From Lytechinus variegatus (taxonomy: Eukaryota; Echinodermata; Echinoidea; Temnopleuroida; Toxopneustidae): DNA of 64,000 bases. The stretch covers positions 11,434,683 through 11,498,682 of the forward strand of contig NC_054741.1 of NCBI RefSeq assembly GCF_018143015.1. The letters are read 5' to 3'. The notes under the pieces were generated by a model. It worked only from the letters and a program-made list of their open reading frames with translations. It did not search any database and was not told the origin of the DNA. Shown here piece after piece: positions 9,698-33,600 of the stretch (position 1 is the stretch's first letter; each line of letters begins with the position of its first letter). Position numbers and translations under genes: made by a program.

Positions 9698-10307
9698 TCT
9701 GATATTTGCAAGAACCATGAAATTATCGACTTCTGCATGAAAATGTATACTGGTAGTAAATTTATTTGAAATAAAATCATGTTAAATAATCTTTGCATAA
9801 GTCTACTTTTACTGGTAGTTGTCAGCACATTTGATCATGACACTTTCTCCCTGATTCACCAAGAAAGCAAACACTGAGATATCTTGTGAATATGAGCGAG
9901 TTGTAGATCAATGGATTCATCTTTGATTGATTTAACAAAGTTAATTGGTAAATGGGCCTTCCAAAATTTTATAGTGTTTTTTATAAGTCAGGTGACCCTT
10001 TCAATGTGGTTCCGTACAGACACAAGTCTGCTTGAAACCTCCACTTCCTGCTGTCATGTACATGTGCGACTTTTGTTAGTACAAGGGGGCATTTGTGTAA
10101 TAAAAGGAGATCCAAGGTAATCTCATAATTTATTGTCTCTCTTTCCATGTTTTCTTTAATGTTGTCGATGGATTAATTGTGACATAGTCATATCAGGAAG
10201 GGCATTTTCTTAAGCTTAAGGTATATCATGCAGATGAGTACATCAAACGAGGTCATTGACTCGAAAGAGTTCAAGCAACAGGCAGCATATTCTACAGTAT
10301 CTCCTAG
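9698..10307. other. Spacer, no gene recognised
   Basis: AT-rich DNA with one short open frame (9911-10120) that lacks recognisable features. Confidence 0.5.
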
Positions 10308-10400
10308 GGAATAAATCTGTGGCAGAACCTGCGCTGGCACCAATTATTGTCGCGTTTGTGTCTTACAGAACGAGAAGCGAGGTATTATACAGATGACAGA
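10308..10400 (+). repeat. Direct repeat, right copy
   Basis: Partner of 7640-7725 in the same orientation, sharing 'ccaattattgtcgcgtttgtg' apart from one base and 'cgagaagcgaggtattata.agat'. The two copies bracket about 2.6 kb that holds the BED-like remnant and the hAT-like element. Confidence 0.5.
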
Positions 10401-10730
10401 AGATTAGAAAGAAGTTACTCATCACTGAGGTGAGTAAATACTCTAAAATTTCATATCAGAATGTCACATGCTGGATAAGGATTCAGGGTGCATATGATGT
10501 AGTTTAGGTCTTGAGATGGCGATGTTCAAGCAGGATCGTGGTTTTAATTTAATTGGTTAAATGAACTTTTCAAGTATGATAAGCAAAATTCTTTTAAACC
10601 TTTGCAATGCGATCAGATATTAATGGTATGAAGCATAAAAATACTGAAGGCTAATATTACTACCAAGAGTAAAAGGTAAAAAAAAAAAAGAATTCTCTGC
10701 AAAACTCCAAGTTTTCTAATTCATTATTCA

Positions 10731-11176
10731 GGGGCCTGTATCATGAAGCTTAGGATTGATCACAGGGTTAATTTCTACTATGGTGTAATTGGTATGGGTT
10801 GGTATGTGAACAATGATGGGGAACAATTCAATCACATACAATGGGCAATTGATCAGGCTCAGTGAGCTGCAATGCAAGACACAGACCATGCACACAGACA
10901 GTACCATCAGACCACTACTAGCTACAGAGGGTTCATTACTACCCTGCCTACCACACTTGAAGTTGAACTGAGGTTGAACTTGGAGCTGCTGCTGCAGGGA
11001 ATGACAAGACTGGGAGTAAGGTAGGATAGTATTGTATGTGTGTACGTGCCTTAGTTTATCTATGTATATTTGTTTCGGCCCCTCCACAATACTACAACTG
11101 ATTGCATTAATTATCATGTATGATTCATCATAAAAAGAAGCTTAACAATTAATTACTAAGCTTTATGTAACAGGGA
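10731..11176. mobile_element. MITE-like element with about 30-bp inverted ends
   Basis: The left end reads CCTGTATCATGAAGCTTAGG and the right end, reverse-complemented, CCTGTTACATAAAGCTTAGT. The ends therefore pair imperfectly over about 30 bp around a 446-bp body. No coding domain is present. The exact borders and target duplication are not clear. Confidence 0.5.
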
Positions 11177-11563
11177 TGAGGATAGAGTGACCACATTGTG
11201 AAGCTGCTAATGCAGAACCCAATTAGTCAAATAAATAAAACAAATCTGAATATACTGTGCCAATTTTCTGCATTCACATCTTTGGTTCAATAATGATAAG
11301 TGTGTTAAGAAAATCAATCTTGGCAATATTGAAATTGGCAATGCGATGAAAATGTAATCTCATCCTTAGTCATGCAAAATTGGCAAATATCAAATTTAAA
11401 AAGAAATTAAATCAATCTGTTATTTCTAATATATAGACTTAAAAAGGAAAATATTGCTAATTACACAAGGATTCAAGCATTCATTTTCCATTATGGTTAA
11501 AATATTAGTATATTGCATAGTACTTATGTTACTGACGGATATCATTTAGGGCATAGACTTATG
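11177..11563. other. 3' flank of DUS2
   Basis: AT-rich downstream sequence, probably including the DUS2 3' untranslated region. I saw no clear AATAAA on the minus strand close to the stop codon. Confidence 0.4.
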
Positions 11564-23089
<11,526 letters not shown>

Positions 23090-23740
23090 AGTGTTCCATC
23101 TATCTTTATTTCCTATCTTTTTCCTGAACCTTTCTCTTACTTTCCTTCTTTATTAAATTTCTTTTTATTATTTCCTTCATTCTTTCTTTCCTTATTCTTT
23201 GCTTCCTTCTCCCTTCCTCTACTTTTTCTTTTTGGTCCTTCCCTCCTTTCATTATTTTCTCTCTTTTTTTTTCCTTCTCTCCTCCCTTCATTCTTTCCTC
23301 CTTTCTTTCATTCTTTCATTTTGTTCCTCTAATTCTTTTCCTTCATTATTTCTTTCCCTATCTTTCTTCCTTCCTTCCTGATTTTCTTCTTTCTTTCAAA
23401 GAATGAAGGGAAAGTTTTTCTTTCCTTCATTCTTTTTTCCTCCTCCTTTTTTCTTACTTTCTTTTTACCTTTCTCTCCTTTATTTTGTCTTTCACATATT
23501 ATTTATTCATCTTCCATTCCTTTCTTTCTTTCAATATTTATTTCAAAGAATGATGGAAACCTTTTTCTCTCTTTTATTCTATCTTTCATCCTTCTTTTAT
23601 TCTAACTTTGTTTACTTTTTCTTCATTTTCCCTGTCAATTTTTTCTTTCTTCTCAATTCATCTCTTCTCTTTCATCTTTTCTTTCTCTCCTTCATTCTTT
23701 CGTTCAACCTCCCTTCCAATTCTTTATATTTTTTTCACAA
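23090..23740 (+). repeat. Pyrimidine-rich (CTTT/TTCC)n tract
   Basis: About 650 bases are almost entirely C and T on the plus strand, made of TTTC, TTCC and CTTT units. Open frames across it on either strand encode only F/S/L or K/E/R low complexity, so they are artefacts. If DUS2 has an upstream non-coding exon, the tract lies in its first intron as a polypurine RNA. Confidence 0.9.
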
Positions 23741-24860
23741 GTCTAACACTGCATGTGTAGCCTTCTTTGTTGATCTTTTTTGTCGATTTCATTTTGTGAA
23801 ATCTGGTCACCCTGGGTATGGTATGGTTACCTCAAGCCAACAAGGAGTTCCTCAAATGTATTAATAATTCGCTGTCGATTTCAAAACATCGCATGAGCCA
23901 TGCGCAAGGGTTCGAGCTCAGACCCTCGTGCATGGTGCATGCAATGTCTTCTAAATCACCAATTTTGAGACTGATAGAAGCATTGAAAAGAAGTAAAACT
24001 TTGCGTAAAGTAGAAATATTAGTTTGTTTTCAAAGATGATGTTCCATGAATTTTATATTTTCCTCCTATAGAATCCCACCTTTGTCACTCGGAATATCAG
24101 AGCAAGTTCACAGGCTCAAAGTTCAGGTAGGTGGAGCGTAATGTAGCGGTAGTGAAGTGGAGCCTGCACGAACATCGCTTGAGGTAGGCCCCCGCCGGGG
24201 GTAGGCCCAAGGCTATGGTGAACTGCAGACATTTTGATGAATTTTTTTTTTTACCAATTCAGTTGACTTTATACTTTGTAGCCGGTATTTGTCTATTCAT
24301 GGTGGAACTTTGATGAAGTGGAAAGAGCTACAGCTCCATATGCACCCCCACCAAAAATAACAAAAGATTGTCGAGACTTCCGGTTCTTCACTTCAGATTT
24401 TTCTTTCATTTTTTAGTTGCTTAACTCAGGACTCAAACTCACTTCGTTTTATCTGCAATCACGACCTTTCCCGCTATGCTAGAGAGATACCGCAAGGGGT
24501 ATTTAAACGATAATTACCAATACTTTGACTAGTCTTGACTCACAGACCCTTTATAAAACGATGTCTATGGACAATTACACGCACTAGTTCCTGCTTGAAA
24601 TTTGACGGAATAAAGCCATATTTTTTGCCAAAATATTTTGGGTATTTCCACTCCGCCATAGGGCTAGTAATATATTATTCTGAACCTCCTCCATGTTTTT
24701 ATTTTCAATTTTAATTGGGGTGCATATGGAACTCTTACCGATGAATTTCAGGACAATATTATAGTGTATGAGTTATGAAGTGTTGCCTTGGGCTTGGGTC
24801 ACTCACACATTGTACGAGGTTAGTATATATACTTGGGTATGGTTATACGGGCAGTACCAC
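23741..24860. other. Intergenic or 5' intron sequence, no gene recognised
   Basis: Non-coding on both strands by inspection. It includes an ambiguous 'gggttcgagctcagacc' segment near 23910 that recalls a B box but has no tRNA fold. Confidence 0.45.
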
Positions 24861-24861
24861 A

Positions 24862-25615
24862 CCAGACCAAAAGCTTCGGTCTCTGTTATGTTGGTTGTTC
24901 AGCTGAACTCCATTGGCTTCACTCACCAAATACAGAGACCAAAGTAATCTTGGTATTGAAAGGTCTTTTTAAGGGCTTTCAAGTGATACCAAATTTATTC
25001 ATATTTGATGATTTTCATTTTTTTGGTCACATACCTACAAGTCCCCTAATGGTAGAGCTCTGCACGATAGCTAACCCAGGGAACTTACGTGTAAGGCATA
25101 CTCACCTGACAAGCGTGAAGTATGGTCAAAATAATTCTCCAAATAAATAGTTAAGACAGAAATCAAGCACTTAGGCCTACGATTATATGGATGAAGGTCT
25201 AACGAGTGGCAGTTTCCTGACATCTGGGGACAAACTGGAACCTCAAAAAAAAAAAAAGACAAGTTCTCCCCTTCTACCCCAGTCTCGATCGGCTATTTTG
25301 TTACGATTCATAACAAAAATGGCCGATCGAGACGGGGGTAGGAGAGAACTTTTCGGTTTTTTGAGGTTCCAGTTTGTGCCCAGATGTCAGGAAGCTTCAT
25401 CCATTATAATCGTGGTAAGTGCTTGATTTCTGTTTTAACTATTTATTTCGGAGAATTATTTTGACCATACTTCACGCTTGTCAGGTTTGAGTATGCCAAA
25501 TTACACTTAAGGTCCTGGGCTCCTGCTCGCATAGACCAAAAGCTTCGGTCTCTGTTTTGTTGGTTGTTCAGTTGAACTCCGTTGGCTTCACTCGCCAAAT
25601 ACAGAGACCGAAGTT
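24862..25615. repeat. Foldback region bracketed by a direct 85-bp repeat
   Basis: Units at about 24862-24945 and 25528-25615 are direct repeats: 'gaccaaaagcttcggtctctgt' runs to 'ccaaatacagagacc.aagt'. Each can itself form a hairpin through TCGGTCTCTGT / ACAGAGACCGA. Between them lies an inverted repeat with arms of about 200 bp (25062-25285 and 25328-25530) around 'acgattca', including GATCGGC.ATTTTGTTA / TAACAAAAATGGCCGATC. A further direct repeat, 'caagtcccctaat', links 25040 and 25870. It is a composite of nested duplications with no coding sequence. Confidence 0.75.
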
Positions 25616-25949
25616 CTAGCGCGTTCTGTACAGGGGACTCAATGGCCATTATGTTTATGTACTTAAGGTCGGATAAAACGGGGAAGTGAATTTGCGCGAC
25701 AGCCGAGGTAAGTCACAGTTTTTGTTCCTTTTAATTTGATTTTTCTCCGTTTTTGGGCAATTAATGCCAAGAGGGAATATAAATTTGCATTTTGGTCGCG
25801 TTAATTTTCAAAATTTTTATTCATTAAAGACAAAAATTGAAGAGCCCCGACGGGGGAATTTTTCATTGCAAGTCCCCTAATTAATGGTGGCTGCACAATA
25901 GCGAGCCGTCTGTGTACGAGGAGAAATAATTTTTTTTTTTTAAATGTAA

Positions 25950-26200
25950 AAAACTCCTCGAAACGACGGCTGCCAGCTGTCTATACCACACTCTGTCTGA
26001 AGCACGAAAGTCGGCGCTACTGCGCTTTCGCACCGCTCTTGTAGAACGCCACGAGCATACCAACAGCTCGGCTCGGCCTTCCCACGCAGCTGGCCCCGGC
26101 GCCGCGCCGGTGCGTAGCTTTCGGAACACTGCCATTTAATTTCGCAGTGAGATGCGAAAGCGCCATTTAGCGCCTGAATCAATAGGTAGAACAAAGTGTA
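25950..26200. promoter_or_regulatory. GC/CpG-rich patch, candidate promoter
   Basis: This is the only clearly GC- and CpG-rich stretch between genes (for example GGCGCCGCGCCGG near 26098), surrounded by AT-rich DNA. It lies 3.2 kb upstream of the first DUS2 coding exon, which starts just after an acceptor, so a promoter and non-coding exon here are plausible. No TATA box, initiator or defined first exon could be established. Confidence 0.25.
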
Positions 26201-26833
26201 AAAATTCTGACAGACTTTTCAATTTCAGTCATGATAATCTAAAGTAAAGAATGAAACGCCTCTACCTACCTTCCTGTTTTTAGTTAATTTAAACTTCAAC
26301 CAGGCTTCGACGCAGATGTGAATGGATGTCTGCACAACAAACACGCACGTGTACGAGTACGACCGGACCGTGTTGAATTGTCTGTCTCGATCGTCTGCGC
26401 TGCATGCATCCAGTATCTGACGGCATGCATGCCATAATAGTCAAGGGGGGGGGGGGCGGGGGCAGAGAGCGATACATTCTTGTGATAATTAAATATCATT
26501 TGTCTTTTTTCCTTCTTACTCTCCTCCTTCTGCACCCCATCACCCCTTCCGTTCTCTCCCCCTTCCAAATTTCCCTTTCTTCTTCTTTTAAAATTGTCTG
26601 TTTATTTTTCTTTTAGGCCTATATCCTGTTTCATTTTGGTAATTATTTTCATTTGGGTAATTTTTTATTTGGGTAATTTTTTATTTGGGTAATTTTTATA
26701 CCACTCAAATTTGTTATATCTTTCATGTTCTTTGTACATGTTTTTTTAATGTAGGCCTACTCTCGAATGGCTTAATTGTGTTTATATATATTAATCAAAT
26801 GCTGATTTGTAAATTGTTGTATAATGTACTATA

Positions 26834-26985
26834 CAGGGGCCGCGCGGAAGAGTGGGCGGGGGGGGGGGGGGCTTTTCAGCCCCGCCCACTTTTTTCCTAA
26901 AACCATGTACAAAAAAATTACCATACAATTGTGATTTTTTGCATGGTCAGCCCCCCAACCGTTGAAAACTGTTCCGCGGTCCCTG
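26834..26985. mobile_element. Small hAT-like MITE (CAGGGGCCGCGCGGA ends)
   Basis: The left end CAGGGGCCGCGCGGAA and the right end (reverse complement) CAGGGACCGCGGAAC are inverted, around a 152-bp body containing long G and C runs. 'ctata' flanks both sides. The related mini-element at 40006-40087 has the same ends. Confidence 0.6.
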
Positions 26986-27203
26986 CTATATAGGCCTATG
27001 GACCTTGATACCCAGAACTGGCAGGGTTGTTGAGGATAAACTTTCAGATAACTTACAAACTTTCACCCGCCCCCCCCCCCCCCAGAAAAAATAGAGGCAA
27101 TACCTGTAATTTATCGGTAAAAATAATCATCCAGTTTGTCATATTTTAGTATCATGAAATAATTTTCTCAGGCTAATTCTGGAAGGCTATGCAGCTTCGA
27201 ATT

Positions 27204-27400
27204 AAAGGGATGCTCCAGGCTGAAGATATTTATATCTCAATAAATATAGTAAAATTTACAAAACAAAAATGCTGAAAATTTGATCAAAGTCGGATAACAA
27301 ATAAAAGAGTTATTGAATTTTAAAGATTTGCATTATTCCGGTGATACAGTCTTTCATTAGGTGGGCTAATGATGTCATACCCCCACTAGTTCTTAATCTA
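27204..27400 (+). mobile_element. Partial copy of a 590-bp MITE family
   Basis: 'aaagggatgctccaggctgaagatatttatat' and the following 'aatgctgaaaatttgatcaaagtcggataacaaat' match the left half of the complete element at 57417-58006. The right half is not recognisable here. Confidence 0.6.
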
Positions 27401-29500
27401 TTGTATTTCATTATACGAAATTAGGCTTATTCAAACATTTTCTACCAAGAACTAAGACAATTGGATTAACTCCTGATTAAGTGCATAGTTATTTATTGCC
27501 GCAACTTATTTTAACATAATGGAAATCGACCGAAATCAACTTTTCATGTCTTGAAAATCAACCCAGTTGATCTTCATCTAGGGGTGAACATGAGAAAATG
27601 GGGACGGGGTCTCAGACTAAGTTGTCCCGAAACGTCGTAAGGGGTGCATCGACGAAAATATACCCCGTGCTATAATGGCCAACTATTTCACTTTTGTGGC
27701 CGGGGGCTGGTAATAAATTCAAATTTTAATTTCTCTCTTCCTCTTCTCTCCTCTTTCCCTCCGTTCTTTAAGAGGAAAGAAGAAAGGGCCGTGTTGTGTC
27801 ATTGGTTTTTTTGCAGATTCTCGTATTCTTCCCCCCCCCCCCAGTAAGTCACTTTCCGGGGCTATGTTTGGCCGGATCATGCAGCTGCATGTAGCGGGTC
27901 TGAAAAATGCATTTTTGTGACAATTGCGGGTGATGTGGCAATCTTTTCTCTTTTTTGTGCAATTTCCTGTATTTTATTTCCTAATCTTTCTTTCACTGAA
28001 AATGAAAGCACGACTGGACCCGTTTATGAATTACCTTGATGTATGTAAACTTATTTGAGTATGAATTTTGTCAGTTTATATTTAAATAGTTATTTAATTG
28101 CTGTTTGTTGTAAATGTCACTGGAAGAATCAATAATGATACTTTAAAACAAAACAAAACAATTGGTGATGACAGTGCCTCATCAGGCACGCCACTGCAGA
28201 ATTTATTTATCTTTTAAAAGAAAAATATAATATGCAACAAAATATGAAATTAATTCAGGAAGAAAAATATATGCAACAAATATGAAATGTAACAGGACCA
28301 AAAAATTCAACTCATGGATTTAGTCACTGGTTCGAGTTAAGATGAGAGTGATGAAAGATGTGATTATGCCTTATAAGCACAAACAGATTTTGGGAGATTA
28401 TCAATCGGACTCCGACCTATGGATTCAGAATAAAAAAAATATATCACCTATTTTTTTTTTAAGTAGAAACAAGTTAAAGTGTATCTATAAAATATTGACT
28501 TTCTTGCCTAATAGTATTTAGTTCGAGCCATACTGCTTCTAAACTTTCATAATTGAGGTTGGATCTGATGATGCTGAAAGATATATTATTGCATATACAA
28601 ACGCCCCTCCGCGTTTATTAGACCTGTACATCGGGTGATATCGTAATTATCATTTTTAACAGTATCATAACTAATGAGGTTATGCAGCCAGCCAGGTTTC
28701 TGATTTGCAAAGATTGCCAAATTTAGATTTAGTCAGTAAAAATCTTATTTTAAATGTTTATGATGCTCCGGCAATTTATATGGCTAATTTTCAAACCCTT
28801 ATCAAGACATTTCCTGTGCAACTCATATTCATGGTTATCACTCTTTGGTTCATATTGACTGATTCCATCATCTTTACACTGTTAGGTACATTCACATTCA
28901 ATTCGCAACTACATGTCACGATCATCACTGTGTGTTTGATCTGACCACATTTACACTTTTAAGATCATCACATTGTAGATCAGATTCACTATTATCATGA
29001 TCATCACTTTGTACTTGACTGATTTCATCACCTTTACACTGTAAAGTATATTTTCAAAACATTGGCTGAGAAGCAATGTTACTATGGTAACTGTTGTATA
29101 AAACAGGGCTTGTCGAATCAAACGTCCGACAATTCAGTTCATGAAACACAACCCTATGGGACTCATGCGCAATAATTATTTACTAACCATGCAGCGATTT
29201 ATTGGCGATCTTGAAAATGTGTCAACATTTATGAGGTAATGAGGAGTAAAAACAAGCACAAGATAAATGTATTGCTGTTGAAGTGCTTTTTTAACAAAAA
29301 TGTAAAATCCTATTTAGGTATGCTGAAGGTATGACAACTCAAACAACGTCACAGGTCTTCAGCATAGGCCAAAGTATCTCATGTCACAAAATCCCCCCCC
29401 CCCAAAAAAAATCGATTTACACATGTTTAACCAGGTGTAAACATGTCTTATGTAAGAGGCTTCCTTTCGAAACGTTCGTGTTCAAACAGCTAGGCCCGTT
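27401..29500. other. Intergenic, no gene recognised
   Basis: AT-rich sequence with short open frames only. It contains poly(C) runs near 27830 and 29393 and, at 29063-29150, part of the repeat family seen at 13903-14042. Confidence 0.5.
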
Positions 29501-29503
29501 CTA

Positions 29504-30479
29504 CAGTGCGTATCAAAAAAAGTTTACACTTTGAAAACGTCCTGTAAAATTATACATTTGTAATATCCTGAAGATTTTTCCACATTTTAACATTGGTACA
29601 GATCCATTTAAGCAAATGACGATATAACTATCGAAAAATATTTCCGCTTGAGTGAGCACCACTTACTTTTGAAAAGTTAGTGAAAAACGATTTGCGCAGA
29701 ACTTTGAATTAGCTATGCGAATAAAAGTAAACCTTTATCATGAAGAACACGTAGCATTTAGCAAGTAAAGTTGATATGAAGATATCTTTGACCTCTTTTA
29801 ACTTGTTTCCTTGCCCAATACACTCCGAAGAGTGCATTGCGCCCCGCCCCACTCCCCCACACACCAAGGCCATCAAGACGATATTTGATTTACACTGAGC
29901 TGTGATTTACATAAAATGAATTAGGCTTGATTTTCATTTTGTTAATCATTGTCAAGCTTGGGAAAAGTGTGGAGAAACAAGTATTAAATGAAAAATTAAA
30001 TGTCAACCCACTTTAAATAATCAAAACTTAGTGAAAAAGTGCTGGAGATGTCTGATGTAAACTTTTGTTCCGATTCAGTTATGTCATCAGATCCAGCTGG
30101 CACAAAAAGGGTAAAAGTTGTGCTTGAAATTTCAATTTGGGTGGCAAATTTGTTTAAAAATGCTTGAATGTATCTGTTTTATCTTAATTGACTAAAAGTG
30201 CATGGGAAATGTAGGAAAAATGTATGGCAGGGTAAGTTTGATTTCGCCCTTTCCCCTTGACACTGCGTGAAAACCAGAATTTCTGCGCAAACAGATTTCT
30301 GCGAGCTTTACAAAAATGGACAGTGCTCAGTCAAGTGTAAAATTCGGTCAAAACTTTTACTTTCATTGGATAGATGAGACCCAAACCCAAGATTATATGT
30401 GAAAAAATTACCCATATGTTGTATATTTTTTAATTCCCAGAGCTTTTTCAAAGTGTAAACTTTTTTTTGATACGCACCG
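29504..30479. mobile_element. Tc1/mariner-like non-autonomous element
   Basis: The left terminus CAGTGCGTATCAAAAAAAG.TTTACACTTTGAAAA and the right terminus, reverse-complemented, CGGTGCGTATCAAAAAAAAG.TTTACACTTTGAAAAA pair over about 33 bp. TA precedes the left end, and the right flank is TG. The 976-bp interior has no transposase frame. CAGTGCGT-type ends with a TA site are typical of the Tc1/mariner superfamily. Confidence 0.75.
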
Positions 30480-30677
30480 TGCCAGCTGTATATTATATAC
30501 AAATAAAGTCAATTTTAACAAGTGAAACACTGATAATTTTTTGGGCTGAAAATATAAAGTAAATTCAGGATGTATGATATTTTATGAAATTTTTCGTATT
30601 TAGCTTGTTTAATTCGGGTATTATGAAACGGTGACTTTTCAGCCAGGAGCGAAAAGGTTGTGGTGATTTGTGGATCA

Positions 30678-33600
30678 TCATGCCTTTGCCAAAGCTTGTT
30701 CAAGATCTCTTATTAGGTCATCAGGATCTTCCACACCAACACTGAAAAAATAACAAGAAATTATATAAATGAATAATGAACGAAAATAAAGAGTATAGCA
30801 GTTAATAGTATATGGAAATATATTTTAACTTTTGATTATGACTGTCTGTCTTAAAAATCCACCTAATGAGATATCAAATATTGTAATACTAATAATATAA
30901 GTAAAAAGAAGAGCAATGAGCCAATATATAGTTTTAAACAAGAGATGGCGCTATACCTAATATGATCCGAAAGTTTATGCCATATCTTAAATCATTATGA
31001 GCAACTCATTGTAATGTTTTAAACGAGAGATGGCGCTATACAACTTTTAACACGAGCAGGAAATTGTTCATGCTTGAAGGACCAAATTAAAATGCACTCA
31101 TGGGACCAGTGGCGCAGCCACTCCCTCCGAAATCATATTTCAGATTAAGGGATGAAATATAATTTACAGAAATAATAACTAAATGAAATTAAATCAAAAT
31201 AAATCAATCATTAAGTGTAGATTAATGACCCTCCATATATTAAATTTGTTTGGGAATGAAATATTTCTTACACAAAATAAATAAAACTAAAAAGAACTAA
31301 ATTAAATGAAATGAAATCAAATATAAAAAAATAAATAAATGCGGATGAAAAATGTAAAATACAACAAACACAAGTAAAATAAGCTTGAAGAAAAATCCGT
31401 ATAGAGCTATTTTCAAAATGTGTATTTCATGCGTTTATCAAAATATATCTTTGTTTATTATTGTTTTGGGGGAATTTTTAAAAAATAAGTTCTGGAGAAC
31501 GTTTCATGAACGTTGTAGGCACTGTCAAGTTGATTTTCTAAGCCAGTTACCAGAGCAACAGTCGAAAACCAGTGCTTCTTAGCCAATCAAATCCAAAGAT
31601 TTCACTGTGATTGTCAGCTCTGACATGAAACCCGTGGTAAAATGTACATGAAACATAAACATATGAATTAAATGCAAATTAAAATAAAATAAAAATGAAG
31701 AATTGTGACAAGAGCAAGAGAGTTCAAATTTGCACAATAATGTCAAAGTCATAATGATAACAATTACAATAAAAATGAAGATGATAATGATATAATACAA
31801 TAATAAACTAACTGTAATAATCAAGATAAGAATAACATCAACAATAATAATAATGATAATACATAATAACAACAACACAGATAATAATTATAATAATAAT
31901 GATAAAATAACAAAGATAATATATAGATTGGATAGATGTGTGATGCAACAAATCCACTCCACATAAAGCTTGAGGTAGATGCTTTAACAATATGAACATC
32001 CAAACAGTAAAAAAAGTCTAGAATTATTCTAATCTCGTCGAAATCTATTTATTTGTTTCTGGATATATTTCTTATTCTTCATTTTCCATAATACCTTTCG
32101 TGTTCAGGCATGTATCAAAAGTGGTCTAGCGCCATCTCTCGTCTTATACATTACAACCGCTCACTACTCCATGCATAATACACGGTAATTGTAGCTGTAT
32201 CAAGTAAACGGTATAGCGCCATCTTGTGTTGAATGCAAGAAAATTGAAAGTGAAGTAAATAAAGTACGTAGATTTAATTAACGGAGATCGCGAAAATTTT
32301 TTTTCTAACCTGAATCGAATCATTCCATCTGAGATACCACCTGCTTCCCTCTCCTCCTTTGACATAACCTCAGGACCGTGTGTCATCGATGCAGGATGCT
32401 CCATTAAGCTTTCTGTTCCTCCCAATGATGTAGCCATCAAAATCAGTTTGATGTTCTATGATCCGTGAAGAATTTAAGATGGATTAGATTTTCATATTAA
32501 TATTATATCATTCATCAATGATGCATTTGAATTTCTTCCATATTGCATATTAAGGGTTATATATTTTTAATCAATTTAAAGATAAAAAAAATCGAATATC
32601 CGTATTTTAATCTTCGAAAGAGAAATCAGAAACAGAAATCCTTCGAAAATTTGTTATGGCCAATTTTTTCGTCGGCCCGGCAGCCGCTTTGCAGCGTCAG
32701 ATTTTTTTTTTTTTTTGGGGGGGGGAGGGGGTGGGTCAATAGGTTAGATATTACTGACTATCAAATCAAAGACAAATGTAAAATAGGCCTTCATTAGAAA
32801 TTATTCCATTCCAGTGAAATAGTTTTCTTGCTTTTGCACTCTTTTAAATGAAACAGAATTGTATTCAAAACTGTATCTGCTTTTGAAATATTATGTCATA
32901 AAAGGTTTTAAGTTTTATTTGATCATGATTTAATTTAATATGGAAATTGACTCATTCGATATAAACGAAAACTATGTCCAATATGCATTTAGCATTTTGC
33001 AAAAGAGTTGACAATTTAGCACGTCAATTTGATGTACCGTGAAAGGCCTGTAAATGGCCTTCTCGAAATGGAACACTGAGTCCATGTAGCTAAATCGAAT
33101 AATCTAAAATCCATTTAACATTAACGTTTCATTCATATAAATCAACAGTGCAAAATGAAATAAAAAGTCTTGGAATAAACAATATTTATTCTATTTGATT
33201 ATATACCTCCATGACGATCTTCCCCGCGGCTAAACCTCCTTTCATCTCAAAGTTGACCATACCACCAAATCCTTTCTTCATTTGTAATTTTGCTACGTCG
33301 TGCTGGGGATATGATTCAAGACCGGGATATCTTACACGAGAAACCTGAAAACAGACAATACATTTAACTTTTTTTCGTTCTTATAAGACAGTGCTAATCA
33401 AGAGCTGATTTACTGCACAGTTAAAAAAAATCATTTCATTTTTTTCTCATTTTGAATTCGAATAAGAGCTATTAAAGCTGATGAAAGAGTTTTCATTCGC
33501 TCATTTAGGGAACGTTTTTACATTTTACTTCACTGAATGTATTTGTTTGTAAATTTAAAAGAATTGCGCATCAATGTTCAATTCTTGATACTTACTGCTC

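Noticed and set aside
9911-10120. 69-codon plus-strand frame
   Set aside because: No recognisable motif, and surrounded by transposon debris.
25881-26194. Alanine/arginine-rich open frames in the GC-rich patch
   Set aside because: Frames are open because of GC content, two frames overlap each other, and no splice or homology support exists.
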